Shown here: positions 1-8,342 of the stretch, piece after piece
Position numbering within the stretch: the stretch's first letter is position 1
Layout of the letters: each line of letters begins with the position of its first letter
Source: Bacteroidales bacterium UBA5371
GTDB taxonomy: Bacteria > Bacteroidota > Bacteroidia > Bacteroidales > P3
NCBI GenBank assembly: GCA_002407855.1
Contig: DHPF01000009.1
Location: 1-39,816, forward strand
Direction of reading: 5' to 3'
DNA: 39,816 nucleotides
Made by a program: the position numbers and the translations under genes
Notes under the pieces: generated by a model
Seen by the model: the letters and a program-made list of their open reading frames with translations, nothing else
Told to the model about the DNA's origin: nothing
Databases searched by the model: none

Positions 1-57
1 GAACAAGCTAAGAAATCACAATGGGCTGTCATTAAAGCGGAAGAAGAAGTTTATTGA
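1..57 (+). CDS. 3' end of an unidentified protein (partial)
   Basis: An open frame enters from the left edge and ends at a TGA at 55-57. It encodes the last 18 residues of a protein (ending KAEEEVY), lysine- and glutamate-rich and probably helical. Too little is present to name a family. A hairpin follows at 96-121. The assignment rests only on an uninterrupted frame of 18 codons, so it could be chance. Confidence 0.35.
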   Translation, partial: EQAKKSQWAVIKAEEEVY

Positions 58-95
58 TGGGTTTTTAAAGGCATAGGGGATTCTAAAAATGTCAA

Positions 96-121
96 AAGGG
101 CTTTGATAAAACAAAACCCTT
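96..121 (-). terminator. Stem-loop, probable terminator
   Basis: The arms AAGGGCTTTG (96-105) and CAAAACCCTT (112-121) pair over 10 bp, with one G-U pair, around a 6-nt loop. On the minus strand the stem is followed by a T-rich stretch (TTGACATTTTTAG), which suits termination of the leftward kinase transcript. It could also end the rightward gene at 57, but there is no T-run on that strand. Confidence 0.45.
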
Positions 122-127
122 AGATAT

Positions 128-205
128 TGACGTTTTCGTCATCCATCTGTTTTATCCCTGATAGGTTGCTCCCCAGCAGAGCCTATTTCCGTTTAAACAG
201 ATTCT
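128..205. other. Nested inverted repeats, possible structured RNA
   Basis: A small hairpin, GACG-TTTT-CGTC (129-140), is followed by a nested set: ATCTGTTT (145-152) pairs with AAACAGAT (196-203), enclosing ATAGG (161-165) with CCTAT (182-186), which encloses TGCT with AGCA around a CCCC loop. The layered pairing in a non-coding spacer could be an RNA element or part of a terminator region. I do not recognise an Rfam family. Confidence 0.3.
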
Positions 206-251
206 GCAAAAGAACAAAATAAAATCAAATGAATAACAAAAGTGGAAAAAT

Positions 252-315
252 AAAAACCATTAAAAATGTCCATTAGAGACTAACGTCTAAAAAAAACCAT
301 TAAAAATGTCCATTA
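252..315. repeat. 24-bp direct repeat duplicating the end of the kinase gene
   Basis: Positions 252-275 and 292-315 are identical over 24 bp, offset by 40 bp. The right copy contains the last codons and stop of the kinase gene (stop at 302-300, minus strand). The left copy is a spare version of the same end (Asn-Gly-His-Phe-stop) just downstream. A partial tandem duplication or slippage event is the simplest explanation. Confidence 0.8.
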
Positions 316-1295
316 CTCCTAATTTGTTCAATTTCTTTTCTTATTCTTTCCCAAGCTGTGCTATCCATCTTAGCTCCATATACTTCAATAACTTCAGAAG
401 CCAAAATACTGCCCATTTGTCCACAATCCTCCAAGCCTTTTCCCATACATAATCCAGCCAAGAAACCAGCAGCATACATATCTCCAGCACCGGTAGTATC
501 AACACAGGTTCTTTCTCTCTTTCCAATAACAACCTTCTTGTCGCCTGACTTAATCAACGAACCTTTTTTACCAATCTTCACAACAGCAATCTCACATATT
601 TTTGAAATAATTTCAAGCGATTCCTCAGCATTCTTATTAGTAAAAGCCTGAGCCTCTTGTTCATTTGCAAAGATAATATCAACATTCCTGCAAATATCAT
701 TCAAAAATTCCAAATTCTCCTCAACCACATTATAGCTCGCAAAGTCAATTGAAACCTTTAAACCCTCTTGCTTTGCCAACTCAATTGCCTTTCTAATCAA
801 TGCATGATTAACAATCAAATAACCCTCAATATGAAAATAATCATAACCTTTGAAAAGCTCATTGGTCAGCAAATCAGCATTAAGCTCAATCGCTGCACCC
901 AAATAAGTAGCAAATGTTCTCTCTCCGTCTTTTGAGACCAAAGCAACAGCACATCCAGTTGAAGTATTTTTACTTTTGAAAAAACGAGGTTCAATTGAAT
1001 TTTCTACTATATCATTAATGTAAAATTCTCCCAACTTATCCTCTCCTACCATTCCTATAAAAGCTGAACCAACTCCCAAATTGGCAATACCATTAGCAGT
1101 ATTTGCAGCCGAACCTCCAGTTTGAAGTGAAGATTTTAATTCTGAAGTAGCATTTTGAACCATTTTCGAAACATCACTATCAACTAATTGCATACTACCC
1201 TTAGGTAAATTAAGAGTTTCTAAAATAGAATCCGATTCCAATTGAGTTATAATATCCACTAAGGCATTTCCCAAACAAAGTACTTTCTTTGACAT
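300..1295 (-). CDS. PfkB-family carbohydrate kinase, probably adenosine kinase
   Basis: A 331-residue ribokinase-fold kinase that transfers phosphate from ATP to a nucleoside or sugar. PfkB signature 1 is seen at about residues 60-74 (GGSAANTANGIANLG). Signature 2, DTTGAGD, lies at 266-272, with Asp272 as the expected catalytic base and the GAG turn as the anion hole. Length and pattern resemble bacterial adenosine-kinase-like proteins of Bacteroidota, which salvage adenosine to AMP; substrate cannot be fixed from sequence alone. I chose the ATG at 1295 (MSKKVLCLGN) rather than one 10 codons upstream, because the upstream extension is hydrophobic, atypical and close to the -7 box at 1323-1330. 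The gene appears to be transcribed alone. Its 3' end is duplicated downstream (252-275). Confidence 0.85.
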   Translation of the reverse strand: MSKKVLCLGNALVDIITQLESDSILETLNLPKGSMQLVDSDVSKMVQNATSELKSSLQTGGSAANTANGIANLGVGSAFIGMVGEDKLGEFYINDIVENSIEPRFFKSKNTSTGCAVALVSKDGERTFATYLGAAIELNADLLTNELFKGYDYFHIEGYLIVNHALIRKAIELAKQEGLKVSIDFASYNVVEENLEFLNDICRNVDIIFANEQEAQAFTNKNAEESLEIISKICEIAVVKIGKKGSLIKSGDKKVVIGKRERTCVDTTGAGDMYAAGFLAGLCMGKGLEDCGQMGSILASEVIEVYGAKMDSTAWERIRKEIEQIRSNGHF

Positions 1296-1322
1296 ATATA
1301 AGTTGTATTTTAATTTAAAGAA

Positions 1323-1330
1323 CAAAATTA
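1323..1330 (-). promoter_or_regulatory. -7 box of the kinase promoter
   Basis: TAATTTTG on the minus strand matches the Bacteroides -7 consensus TAnnTTTG and lies 27 bp upstream of the chosen ATG at 1295. No good TTTG is seen at the -33 position. Confidence 0.5.
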
Positions 1331-1387
1331 ATAATAAATTCTAAGAGTAGAGATAAAAGAAAAGTAAAATAATAAGAATTAAAGATA

Positions 1388-1431
1388 AAAATACAACTTT
1401 TTCGGATTCAATTCCCCAAAAGTTGTATTTT
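1388..1431. other. 14-bp perfect inverted repeat
   Basis: AAAATACAACTTTT at 1388-1401 is the exact reverse complement of 1418-1431, with a 16-nt loop. On the minus strand it is followed by a T-rich run, so it could end leftward transcripts that read past the lipoprotein gene at 1825. On the plus strand a less clean T-run follows. Confidence 0.5.
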
Positions 1432-1511
1432 CAAGATTATTACCTATATCAATATACTAACCTTAGAATAAAAAAACTCAATCATAATCAAAAATAAGTC
1501 CATCAAAAATA

Positions 1512-1616
1512 AAAATATAAGGGACTTATTTGAAAATATAAGGGACTTATTTGGTAATATGAGGGACTTATTTTCAATTATGATTGACTTATTTTCAATT
1601 ATGATTGACTTATTTT
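1512..1616. repeat. 21-bp tandem array A (5 units)
   Basis: Five units of exactly 21 bp start at 1512, 1533, 1554, 1575 and 1596. Units 1 and 2 are identical, units 4 and 5 are identical, and unit 3 is intermediate. Each has the core GACTTATTT. An inverted partial copy lies upstream at about 1478-1501, so a long hairpin is possible. In one plus-strand frame the units read as heptads of the form IRDLFEN, MRDLFSI, MIDLFSI, open from about 1472 to a TAA at 1622-1624 but without a convincing start codon. The array sits in the 529-bp spacer between two leftward genes; the rest of that spacer holds only the inverted repeat at 1388-1431, the kinase promoter box and AT-rich sequence. Confidence 0.9.
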
Positions 1617-1824
1617 CGTATTAAAAATGATAAACAAAAAATGTAACTTGTATTTTTTTGATTATAGTTATTGAGGTAGATTAAAACATTATTAAAGCAT
1701 AATAAATATTTGGTAAGGGGATAAAACAAAACAACCTCAGAAGCTTTTTAGGGCTAATAAGGTCGTCTTGAAACATTGAAAATTATTAAAATTATATTAT
1801 CGATTATTCAATAATATACAATTT

Positions 1825-2847
1825 CTACTTTACTCCTACTCTTTGTAATTTCATTTTTGCTGAAGGAGAAAGTGGAGAAGATTTTTTAATCTTTGTTGGT
1901 TGAGGAGTTATTCCTGTCATGGTAAATTCCATAACTTTTAATGCTCCTGTTAATTCAGAGCCAATTCCATTACTTGGTTCTCCAATTGGATAAACTCCTA
2001 TAGCTGGATTATTTCCATAAGTTGGAGTTACTAATTGTCCTGCTTTTAGAGCAGTTATTGCCCAATTTGTAGGTATTGATTCGTCGCAATTTTCATACAT
2101 ATTAACCCAAACTTGATAGGTACCAGCTTGGATATATTCTGTTGGATAAAAAACATTTTCATTATTAATACTATCGATATAACATCCAGGATTAGAGTCT
2201 AAATCTAATCCCCAAGCATAAATATATTCACCTGTTATTGTATCATAAATTTCTTCTCCTTGATTTCCATAGTAAATAACTTCTCCATCAGGTTGAACTA
2301 CATATAAATCTATATCTTTTTCGTTATCAAAAGAAAGACTAATTTGTAAACCACCTGTTCCAGCTGATATTATTGTAACTCTTGTCGTGTAAATTGGTGA
2401 AGTTGTTCCATCATCAAACAAAGCAGTAATTTGTAGTTCAAAGTATGGATCTGAAAGATTTTGACTAAAAAGCAGAACAAAGTCAAAAATTGTATTCTTT
2501 TGCAATGTAGGAGTAATTGAGTAATATGAATTAGCTCCTTTTACACTTACATAGAGCTTTTGAATGTTATCTTGGGAGTTTAATGAAATAATTGACGTTC
2601 CTCCTGCAATTGCATTGGCATTAATAGATACTTGTCCAAGATTTCTTCCATTAGGATTTGAAGGAATTGCTCCTTGAACAAGACTTGCATCTTGAATAAT
2701 AAAATAATTACTCAACACCTTTGCTGTTGGTGTTGTGGTGGTGGGTTCTTCATCATCACTACAGGCAGAAAAGCCTATAGATAATGCACATATAACAATA
2801 ATAAAAGTTAGTGCATTCTTAAATCTAAAGGAGATAATACTTTTCAT
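1825..2847 (-). CDS. Secreted lipoprotein with a DUF2135-like C-terminal domain
   Basis: A 340-residue predicted outer-membrane or periplasmic lipoprotein. The N-terminus is a signal peptide with a lipobox-like site ending at Cys29 (GFSAC), followed by an acidic and Thr-rich linker (SDDEEPTTTT), as often seen in surface lipoproteins of Bacteroidota. The C-terminal half has the pattern LSFDNEKDIDLYVVQPDGE with later GCYIDS and AGTYQVWVN segments. This resembles DUF2135/YfaP-type beta domains (D-x-D-L-x-V-x-x-P-D-G); that match is from memory and moderate. The frame is open upstream to 3096, but I chose the ATG at 2847: it starts a proper signal peptide, a promoter box lies at 2901-2908, and the longer form would overlap the divergent gene at 3002. 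Function unknown. Confidence 0.75.
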   Translation of the reverse strand: MKSIISFRFKNALTFIIVICALSIGFSACSDDEEPTTTTPTAKVLSNYFIIQDASLVQGAIPSNPNGRNLGQVSINANAIAGGTSIISLNSQDNIQKLYVSVKGANSYYSITPTLQKNTIFDFVLLFSQNLSDPYFELQITALFDDGTTSPIYTTRVTIISAGTGGLQISLSFDNEKDIDLYVVQPDGEVIYYGNQGEEIYDTITGEYIYAWGLDLDSNPGCYIDSINNENVFYPTEYIQAGTYQVWVNMYENCDESIPTNWAITALKAGQLVTPTYGNNPAIGVYPIGEPSNGIGSELTGALKVMEFTMTGITPQPTKIKKSSPLSPSAKMKLQRVGVK

Positions 2848-2900
2848 AATATTTATGGCATTATTTATTCTGTAGCCAGCAGGTTTAATCATTACTTGTG

Positions 2901-2908
2901 CAAATTTA
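2901..2908 (-). promoter_or_regulatory. -7 box of the lipoprotein promoter
   Basis: TAAATTTG on the minus strand fits TAnnTTTG and is 53 bp upstream of the ATG at 2847. It lies inside the longer open frame, which supports the shorter protein start. Confidence 0.5.
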
Positions 2909-2971
2909 ATATAATAGTCCCCCCAATCTCTCTTAAAATGTACAAATTTTCTCTCAAATCGTAAAAAACTA

Positions 2972-2979
2972 TATCTTTG
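2972..2979 (+). promoter_or_regulatory. -7 box of the AraC-type regulator promoter
   Basis: TATCTTTG fits TAnnTTTG and lies 22 bp before the ATG at 3002, giving a very short leader. It forms a divergent promoter pair with the box at 2901-2908. Confidence 0.5.
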
Positions 2980-3001
2980 CACCAAGAAATAAGTATAAAT
3001 A

Positions 3002-4177
3002 ATGACAATTTCGTTTTTTTCAACTCTTCCGATGTTGGTTTGTTTCTTTTGGGTTATACTATTATTGATTAACTCCAAACAAAGTAACCTTTCCAAAAGG
3101 TTCTTAGCATTTTTCCTCTCTATTGCATTTATAAACTATTTATCTCACGCTATTTATTTCAATTTCCAATATGAGTTATACGCTTTTATGGAAAACATTT
3201 GGGTCTTTACCTCTCTTGCCGTTTATCCTTTGTATGCCTACTACATAAGACTTTTAACAAAAGACACAAAGATTAATTGGAAATATGTTTGGATTATTCT
3301 CCCTTCACTAATCCTATCTCTATTCTCTTGGATACTCTATTTTGCTATGTCGCCTTCCGAAAAAACTATATATATTCACAATATAATGTATCATGAACCT
3401 TACCCAGCAGGTAGCCCTTATCCATTTATAATAGAATTGCAAAATATAAAACACATACTCTTTAAAATAATATTTGTAATACAAGTATTTCTTTGTATTT
3501 ACTTTGGATACAGAAACATTCTTTCCTACAATAAAACCATTCAAAACTACTATTCGGATATAGGAGGTAAGGATTTAACCCCTATTAAATGGCTTTTATC
3601 GGTTTTTGTCTTTGCTGCAATTGTCTCAATGCTATCTGCAATTGTCGGGAAATCAAGTTTTATTGATAATAAACTCTTAGTTATTTTGCCTGCAATCCTA
3701 CATTCCTCATTCCTTTTTGGGATAGGTTATGTTGGGTATGAGCAGAATTTTAATATAGAACATTTCCATAAAGATATAATCAATTCAGAGCAAAAGGAGA
3801 AAACGCAAACTGCCGAATCAAGACAGAAGAGTTCATCAGATATTAAGAAAGAAATTCTTTCTCTTTTGGAAAAAGATAAGATATTCAAGAACCCCGATTT
3901 GCGTATCTCGGATATATCTTTAATTGCTAAAACGAACCGTACTTATATATCTAATATTGTAAACGATGAATTTAAAAAGAATTTTGCTGACCTAATAAAC
4001 GATTATAGGATAGAATATGCAGAAGAACTTCTAAATAATCCTAAGAATAAAGAATTGAGTATAGCAGAAATATCCGAAATGTCAGGATTTTTAAGTGAGA
4101 GTTCTTTTTATAGAGTCTTTAAAAACAAGAAAGGGATATCACCAGGCAAGTACCGAAAAGAAATAAAGAATAATTAG
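3002..4177 (+). CDS. Membrane-anchored AraC-family transcriptional regulator
   Basis: A 391-residue protein. Roughly residues 1-245 contain about seven hydrophobic segments (starting STLPMLVCFFWVILLLI), followed by a charged linker rich in Glu, Lys and Ser. The C-terminal ~110 residues form an AraC/XylS double helix-turn-helix domain. The first HTH is around RISDISLIAKTNRTYISNIV and the second around SIAEISEMSGFLSESSFYRV, followed by the family signature FKNKKGISPGKYRKE. This layout (7TM sensor plus AraC output) is common in Bacteroidota, where such proteins are thought to sense envelope or small-molecule signals; the ligand is unknown. It is divergent from the lipoprotein gene, a plausible target. 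Its stop codon (4175-4177) is the first three bases of repeat array B. Confidence 0.85.
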   Translation: MTISFFSTLPMLVCFFWVILLLINSKQSNLSKRFLAFFLSIAFINYLSHAIYFNFQYELYAFMENIWVFTSLAVYPLYAYYIRLLTKDTKINWKYVWIILPSLILSLFSWILYFAMSPSEKTIYIHNIMYHEPYPAGSPYPFIIELQNIKHILFKIIFVIQVFLCIYFGYRNILSYNKTIQNYYSDIGGKDLTPIKWLLSVFVFAAIVSMLSAIVGKSSFIDNKLLVILPAILHSSFLFGIGYVGYEQNFNIEHFHKDIINSEQKEKTQTAESRQKSSSDIKKEILSLLEKDKIFKNPDLRISDISLIAKTNRTYISNIVNDEFKKNFADLINDYRIEYAEELLNNPKNKELSIAEISEMSGFLSESSFYRVFKNKKGISPGKYRKEIKNN

Positions 4178-4258
4178 AATTTGATTCTAAGAGAATAGAA
4201 CTTGATTCTAATAAATTAGTATTTGATTTGAGTTTTTTGTCTTTTGATTTGGATTCTC
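4175..4258. repeat. 21-bp array B (4 units)
   Basis: Four units of 21 bp start at 4175, 4196, 4217 and 4238, all carrying TTGATT at the same column. Units 1 and 2 share TAGAA-TTGATTCTAA. The first unit includes the stop codon of the AraC-type gene, and the last ends 13 bp before the stop of the convergent membrane-protein gene. The frame starting at 4177 is open across the array and reads as heptads such as ELDSNKL and VFDLSFL. The array fills nearly the whole convergent junction. Confidence 0.88.
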
Positions 4259-4271
4259 GTCTTTTTTTAAG

Positions 4272-5405
4272 CTAATCTTCCGAGTTATTATACTTCTGGG
4301 CAGTTTCTTGGATTGAGGATTGGTAATCCCATTTTGTTCCTTCCAACATTTTAGGGTCCATTTTTTGTTCTTGGGAAGTTTTAAAGACTTCTTCTAAGTA
4401 TTTATTTGCCTTTTCTTTCTTCTTATTTCTATTATAAACTAAGTATCCAATAGATAAAAGAAATGCTAAACTTAATCCAGTTATTAAAGAGGAATAAAAG
4501 ATATTATCAAGCTGCTCTCTTCTAAATGCTGAACTTCTAAGAACAATCTCTTGTGTCAGAATAATTTTTGCCAATATAAGAATAACTGTAAAGATAATAA
4601 CAGCAATAAGACTTAATTGAATATTATAACCTTGGTTTTGCGTTTGTTGTTCTTCAATATTTAAAGACCTATACTTTTTATTGATAAAGCGACAAAATAG
4701 ATATATACCTACTATAATAAGTATGAATATTCCTATTTCATTTATATTAATGAAGGGTAGGAACCATAAGAATATAACTATTAAACCTATGCTTATGGGT
4801 ATTATGAAATTGTTTTTTAATCCTTGCTTTATGTTATTATTAATGGGGTTAAAGAATGCATGTATTAATGGAGTAAGTATTAATGGGGAAAATAATGCTC
4901 CTACTAACGAAAGAGCAATAAAGAAAAGTTTTAGATAAATATTTTGATAGGTTAGCCCCATAAAGTCTGAGACAAGATTTGATGACCAAAGCCCAAATAT
5001 ATGTCCAAATATAAAATCTCCGAAAAACCTCATTATACAATGGAATATTACCCAGAATAGGAATACTCCAAAGGCTTTTTTATTATACTTATGGGTTAGC
5101 ATTAGGGATAGTAGTCCTAAAATAAAGATTATTAAAGGTGCAAAAGAGAAGATTACAAATATATTTTCTGATGAGTCCCATATTGAATGGTTTGATGATA
5201 TTGCCCTATCAAAATCAATTTTATCTATTTGCAATGGTATATCTAAATGATTGGTAAATGCAATAAATGCTGTTGAAAATAATGATACATAAAGCACAAA
5301 TAGGTATGCTAAAATAAATAGTATTGTGCTGCTTATTGTATCATTAAAGTATTTGCCTGAAAAATATTTTTCTTTATTCATTAGCTTGTATAATATTATC
5401 TCCAT
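4272..5405 (-). CDS. Multi-pass membrane protein of unknown function
   Basis: A 377-residue protein with about eight strongly hydrophobic segments (for example STILFILAYLFVLYVSLFS and IGIFILIIVGIYLFC) and a hydrophilic, Lys/Glu-rich cytoplasmic tail of ~60 residues after the last segment (NRNKKKEKANKYLEEVF). I recognise no family. The ATG at 5405 overlaps the stop of the upstream gene by 10 bp, suggesting translational coupling. An alternative ATG nine codons in (5381, MNKEKYFSG) would avoid the overlap and cannot be excluded, since neither start has a Shine-Dalgarno sequence. It is the last gene of the apparent leftward operon DPP11 - pheT - 140-residue protein - this gene. Confidence 0.7.
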   Translation of the reverse strand: MEIILYKLMNKEKYFSGKYFNDTISSTILFILAYLFVLYVSLFSTAFIAFTNHLDIPLQIDKIDFDRAISSNHSIWDSSENIFVIFSFAPLIIFILGLLSLMLTHKYNKKAFGVFLFWVIFHCIMRFFGDFIFGHIFGLWSSNLVSDFMGLTYQNIYLKLFFIALSLVGALFSPLILTPLIHAFFNPINNNIKQGLKNNFIIPISIGLIVIFLWFLPFININEIGIFILIIVGIYLFCRFINKKYRSLNIEEQQTQNQGYNIQLSLIAVIIFTVILILAKIILTQEIVLRSSAFRREQLDNIFYSSLITGLSLAFLLSIGYLVYNRNKKKEKANKYLEEVFKTSQEQKMDPKMLEGTKWDYQSSIQETAQKYNNSED

Positions 5406-5818
5406 TTATACCAGAAAAGGTTTTCCTTCATCTGCACTTTTAATATTTCTTTTATCTCTGTAATCATATAAATGAATATCTGTAAATTATTTTTTTTAAA
5501 CCACATATAACCTTCTTTACTTCCTCTGCAAGCTGCTGCAAAGTTAATTAGAAACTCATCCTTTGAGTTTTCAATCCACTGAACAGCTTTTTTCTCCCCA
5601 TCAATAGCATTACTCAATACGCCCAAAGTTGTGTGTCCACTTGTTAATAACCATTTCAATGCTTCAACATCTCCTCTAATTGCATTTGACCAAGCTGCAA
5701 GTTCTTTATATCCGTTTTCTGCTAAGAACTTAAAGAAAATCTTATCCCCTTGCAATGTTTTTGCAAGAGCTAAAAGAATTTTTACATCATATTCCAATAG
5801 TGATTTCTCTTTATTCAT
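5396..5818 (-). CDS. Small protein of tandem 25-residue helical repeats
   Basis: A 140-residue soluble protein without signal peptide or membrane segment. It contains an internal repeat with an exact 25-residue period. The Gly-Asp/Glu/Ser turn recurs in TLQGDKIFF, AIRGDVEALKW, AIDGEKKAVQW and ACRGSKEGYMW, each followed by an amphipathic helix with a Trp or Phe at the same place. The pattern (A-I-x-G-D-x-x-A-x-x-W) suggests stacked helical hairpins, loosely like Sel1 or HEAT solenoids, but I cannot place it in a named family. It begins 20 bp after pheT and overlaps the next gene by 10 bp, so it is almost certainly co-transcribed with both. Confidence 0.7.
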   Translation of the reverse strand: MNKEKSLLEYDVKILLALAKTLQGDKIFFKFLAENGYKELAAWSNAIRGDVEALKWLLTSGHTTLGVLSNAIDGEKKAVQWIENSKDEFLINFAAACRGSKEGYMWFKKNNLQIFIYMITEIKEILKVQMKENLFWYKWR

Positions 5819-5838
5819 TACAGTATTAATAAATGTTC

Positions 5839-8307
5839 TTATCTTAGAGAGGCTCCAAGTTTGTCTTCAAAACTCTTTAATAGCTTCTTCATAATAGCAT
5901 CAATCTGATTATCTGTTAGAGTTTTTTCTTTGTCTTGCAAAGTAAACCTTAACGCATATTGCTTTTTACCTTGTGGGAGTTTATCCCCTTCATAAACATC
6001 AAACAAAGCAATATTGCGTTTAAGGAATTTCTTTTCCGTTTGATAGGCTAATGTTTCTATGTCTGAAAATCTTATATTCTTATCTAAAACCAACGCCAAA
6101 TCTCTTTTTACCTGTGGGAACTTAGAAACTTCTTCATATTTTATTTCCTTATTGGAAAGAGCTTTTAAAATTAAGCTCCAATTAAAGTCTGCAACATAAA
6201 CATCTTGTTTTATATCAAATTGTTTTGCAATACTATTATTTAGTTTTCCAAACGATGCAATAGTTCTTTTGTTGTCTCTATTAATTAATGATAAGCCTTC
6301 TAAATAATTTAATGATATATCTTCTAATAAGTATCTTGCAATGTCTATTCTTAGTCGGTCAAAGATATTCATCACCATATTCTTTAAATAATAGAAATCT
6401 ATCTTTTCTTCTTCCTTTTGCCATGAGTCAGAGTGATTGTTGCCTGTGATTAATAGGATTAAATGCTTCTCCTCATTATAACGTTTGATTATATTATCAC
6501 TATCAAATAAATCTAAGTTCTTATTATAACAATTTCCAAACTCAAACAATTTAATATTATTTGTTTTACGATTAATATTATATGATATAGTTTCCAATCC
6601 ACCATAAAGAAGAGTTTGTCGCATAAGACCCAAGTCTTTGCTAAGTGCATTTAAGATACTTACAGATTTATCAATAGGGAAGTCAAGATTATTTTCATAG
6701 TATTCAACCTTAGTCAAAGAGTTATTCATTATTTCATTAAATCCATTTGCAGCAAGCAAATCAGAGATTATGTTTTGTATTTTCTCTGAATTAGGCTTTT
6801 GATTATATGAAAGACTACTCTTAATATTTGCGGGAGTTTCAATATTATTATAGCCATAAATCCTGAGTACCTCTTCAACAATATCACACTCTCTTAAAAC
6901 ATCAACCTTATTTGTAGGAACACTTAGCTTTAAACCTTGCTCCGTTTCTTCTAAGATAGAAATATTCAAAGATTTAAGTATAGTCTTTATTATTTCAGGA
7001 CTTATTGTTTTACCAATAAGACTATACATATTATTATATGTAACATCTATTTCATAAGGTTTTATTGTCTTAGGATAAACATCAATAATATCAGAACTAA
7101 TATCTCCACCTGCAAGTTCTTTAATAAGTAGTGCTGCACGTTTAAGAGCATAAATAGTAATATTAGGGTCAGTTCCTCTTTCGTAACGGAAAGAAGCATC
7201 TGTTTTTAAAGTATGTAGCTTAGAGGCTTTTCTAATAGTAGCAGGATTAAAATAAGCGCTCTCAAGAAATATATTCTTTGTATCTTTACTAACACCAAAG
7301 TCTAATCCTCCATAAATTCCTCCCATACACATTCCCTCTTTGGCATTACAAATCATGACCTCACTACCATCAAGTTCTCTTTCAATGCCATCAAGTGTTG
7401 TAAATTTAGTTCCTTTTGCTAAGGTTTTAACTTCAATTTTATTGCCTTCAATTTTATCTAAATCAAAAGCATGAAGAGGTTGTCCTATTTCAAACAACAC
7501 ATAATTAGTTATATCTACAATATTATTAATAGGCCTTATACCTATTAGCTTCAACCTATCTGCAAGCCAAGAAGGAGAGTCCTTTACTTCAATATTTGAT
7601 ATTGTAATTCCAGAATAACGAGGGCAGATTTCCGAATCAGTAATAATCTCAACCTTTCTTTCTTTATTATCAATCTTAAACTTATCAATACTTGGTATAT
7701 TTAATTGTATGTCCTCTTTTAATCCTGCTTGAATAAGTGCCACTAAGTCTCTTCCTACTCCAATATGTGATGCAGCATCCGAACGATTAGGCGTAAGCCC
7801 TATTTCCAGAACATAATCATCCTGAACCTTAAAATACTCTTTTGCCGCAGTGCCTATCTTAATATTATTATCATTAATTACCAAAATACCTTCGTGATTA
7901 TTGCTTATTTGAAGCTCTTTCTCCGAACAAATCATTCCTTCACTCTCTTTGCCACGAAGTTTAGTCTTCTTAATCTCAAAGAATTCTTCTTCCGAAGTAT
8001 AGACCCTTGCTCCAATCTTTGCTACAATAACCATTTGATCTTTTGCAACATTAGCAGCTCCACAAACAATATTTAATGCTCTTTCTTCTCCAACATCAAC
8101 AGTTGTTATATGCAAATGGTCGGAGTCAGGGTGATTTTCGCAGGTTAAGACCTTACCAACAACATAATTATTTAAACCTCCTTTAATTGTTTCAACAACT
8201 TCAATAGCTTCAACTTCCAATCCCCCAAAGGTAAGTAAGTCTGCAACCTTCTCAACACTAAGATTAGTTGGCACATAATCTTTAAGCCAGTTATAAGATA
8301 TCTTCAT
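5839..8307 (-). CDS. pheT: Phenylalanine--tRNA ligase beta subunit
   Basis: An 822-residue beta chain of the cytoplasmic (alpha-beta)2 PheRS that charges tRNA-Phe. The start MKISYNWLKDYV is characteristic. An EMAP-type tRNA-binding domain follows at ~40-150 (VVGKVLTCENHPDSDHLHI). Then come the B3/B4 editing region, B5, and the catalytic-like core, and the last ~95 residues form the ferredoxin-fold anticodon-binding domain (FPQVKRDLALVLD, ending in DKLGASLR). The length matches the family. pheS is not adjacent, as is usual in Bacteroidota. The gene begins 35 bp after the DPP11 gene and is followed at 20 bp by a small helical-repeat gene. Confidence 0.97.
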   Translation of the reverse strand: MKISYNWLKDYVPTNLSVEKVADLLTFGGLEVEAIEVVETIKGGLNNYVVGKVLTCENHPDSDHLHITTVDVGEERALNIVCGAANVAKDQMVIVAKIGARVYTSEEEFFEIKKTKLRGKESEGMICSEKELQISNNHEGILVINDNNIKIGTAAKEYFKVQDDYVLEIGLTPNRSDAASHIGVGRDLVALIQAGLKEDIQLNIPSIDKFKIDNKERKVEIITDSEICPRYSGITISNIEVKDSPSWLADRLKLIGIRPINNIVDITNYVLFEIGQPLHAFDLDKIEGNKIEVKTLAKGTKFTTLDGIERELDGSEVMICNAKEGMCMGGIYGGLDFGVSKDTKNIFLESAYFNPATIRKASKLHTLKTDASFRYERGTDPNITIYALKRAALLIKELAGGDISSDIIDVYPKTIKPYEIDVTYNNMYSLIGKTISPEIIKTILKSLNISILEETEQGLKLSVPTNKVDVLRECDIVEEVLRIYGYNNIETPANIKSSLSYNQKPNSEKIQNIISDLLAANGFNEIMNNSLTKVEYYENNLDFPIDKSVSILNALSKDLGLMRQTLLYGGLETISYNINRKTNNIKLFEFGNCYNKNLDLFDSDNIIKRYNEEKHLILLITGNNHSDSWQKEEEKIDFYYLKNMVMNIFDRLRIDIARYLLEDISLNYLEGLSLINRDNKRTIASFGKLNNSIAKQFDIKQDVYVADFNWSLILKALSNKEIKYEEVSKFPQVKRDLALVLDKNIRFSDIETLAYQTEKKFLKRNIALFDVYEGDKLPQGKKQYALRFTLQDKEKTLTDNQIDAIMKKLLKSFEDKLGASLR

Positions 8308-8342
8308 CAGTTTTCTTTATATTATCTATTATTTTTTTATTT

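Noticed and set aside
1512..1616. CRISPR array
   Set aside because: The units are contiguous and degenerate, with no unique spacers of constant length, and no cas genes are present. The same applies to the other six arrays.
2848..3096. N-terminal extension of the lipoprotein
   Set aside because: It would bury the signal peptide, contain the promoter box at 2901-2908 and overlap the divergent gene.
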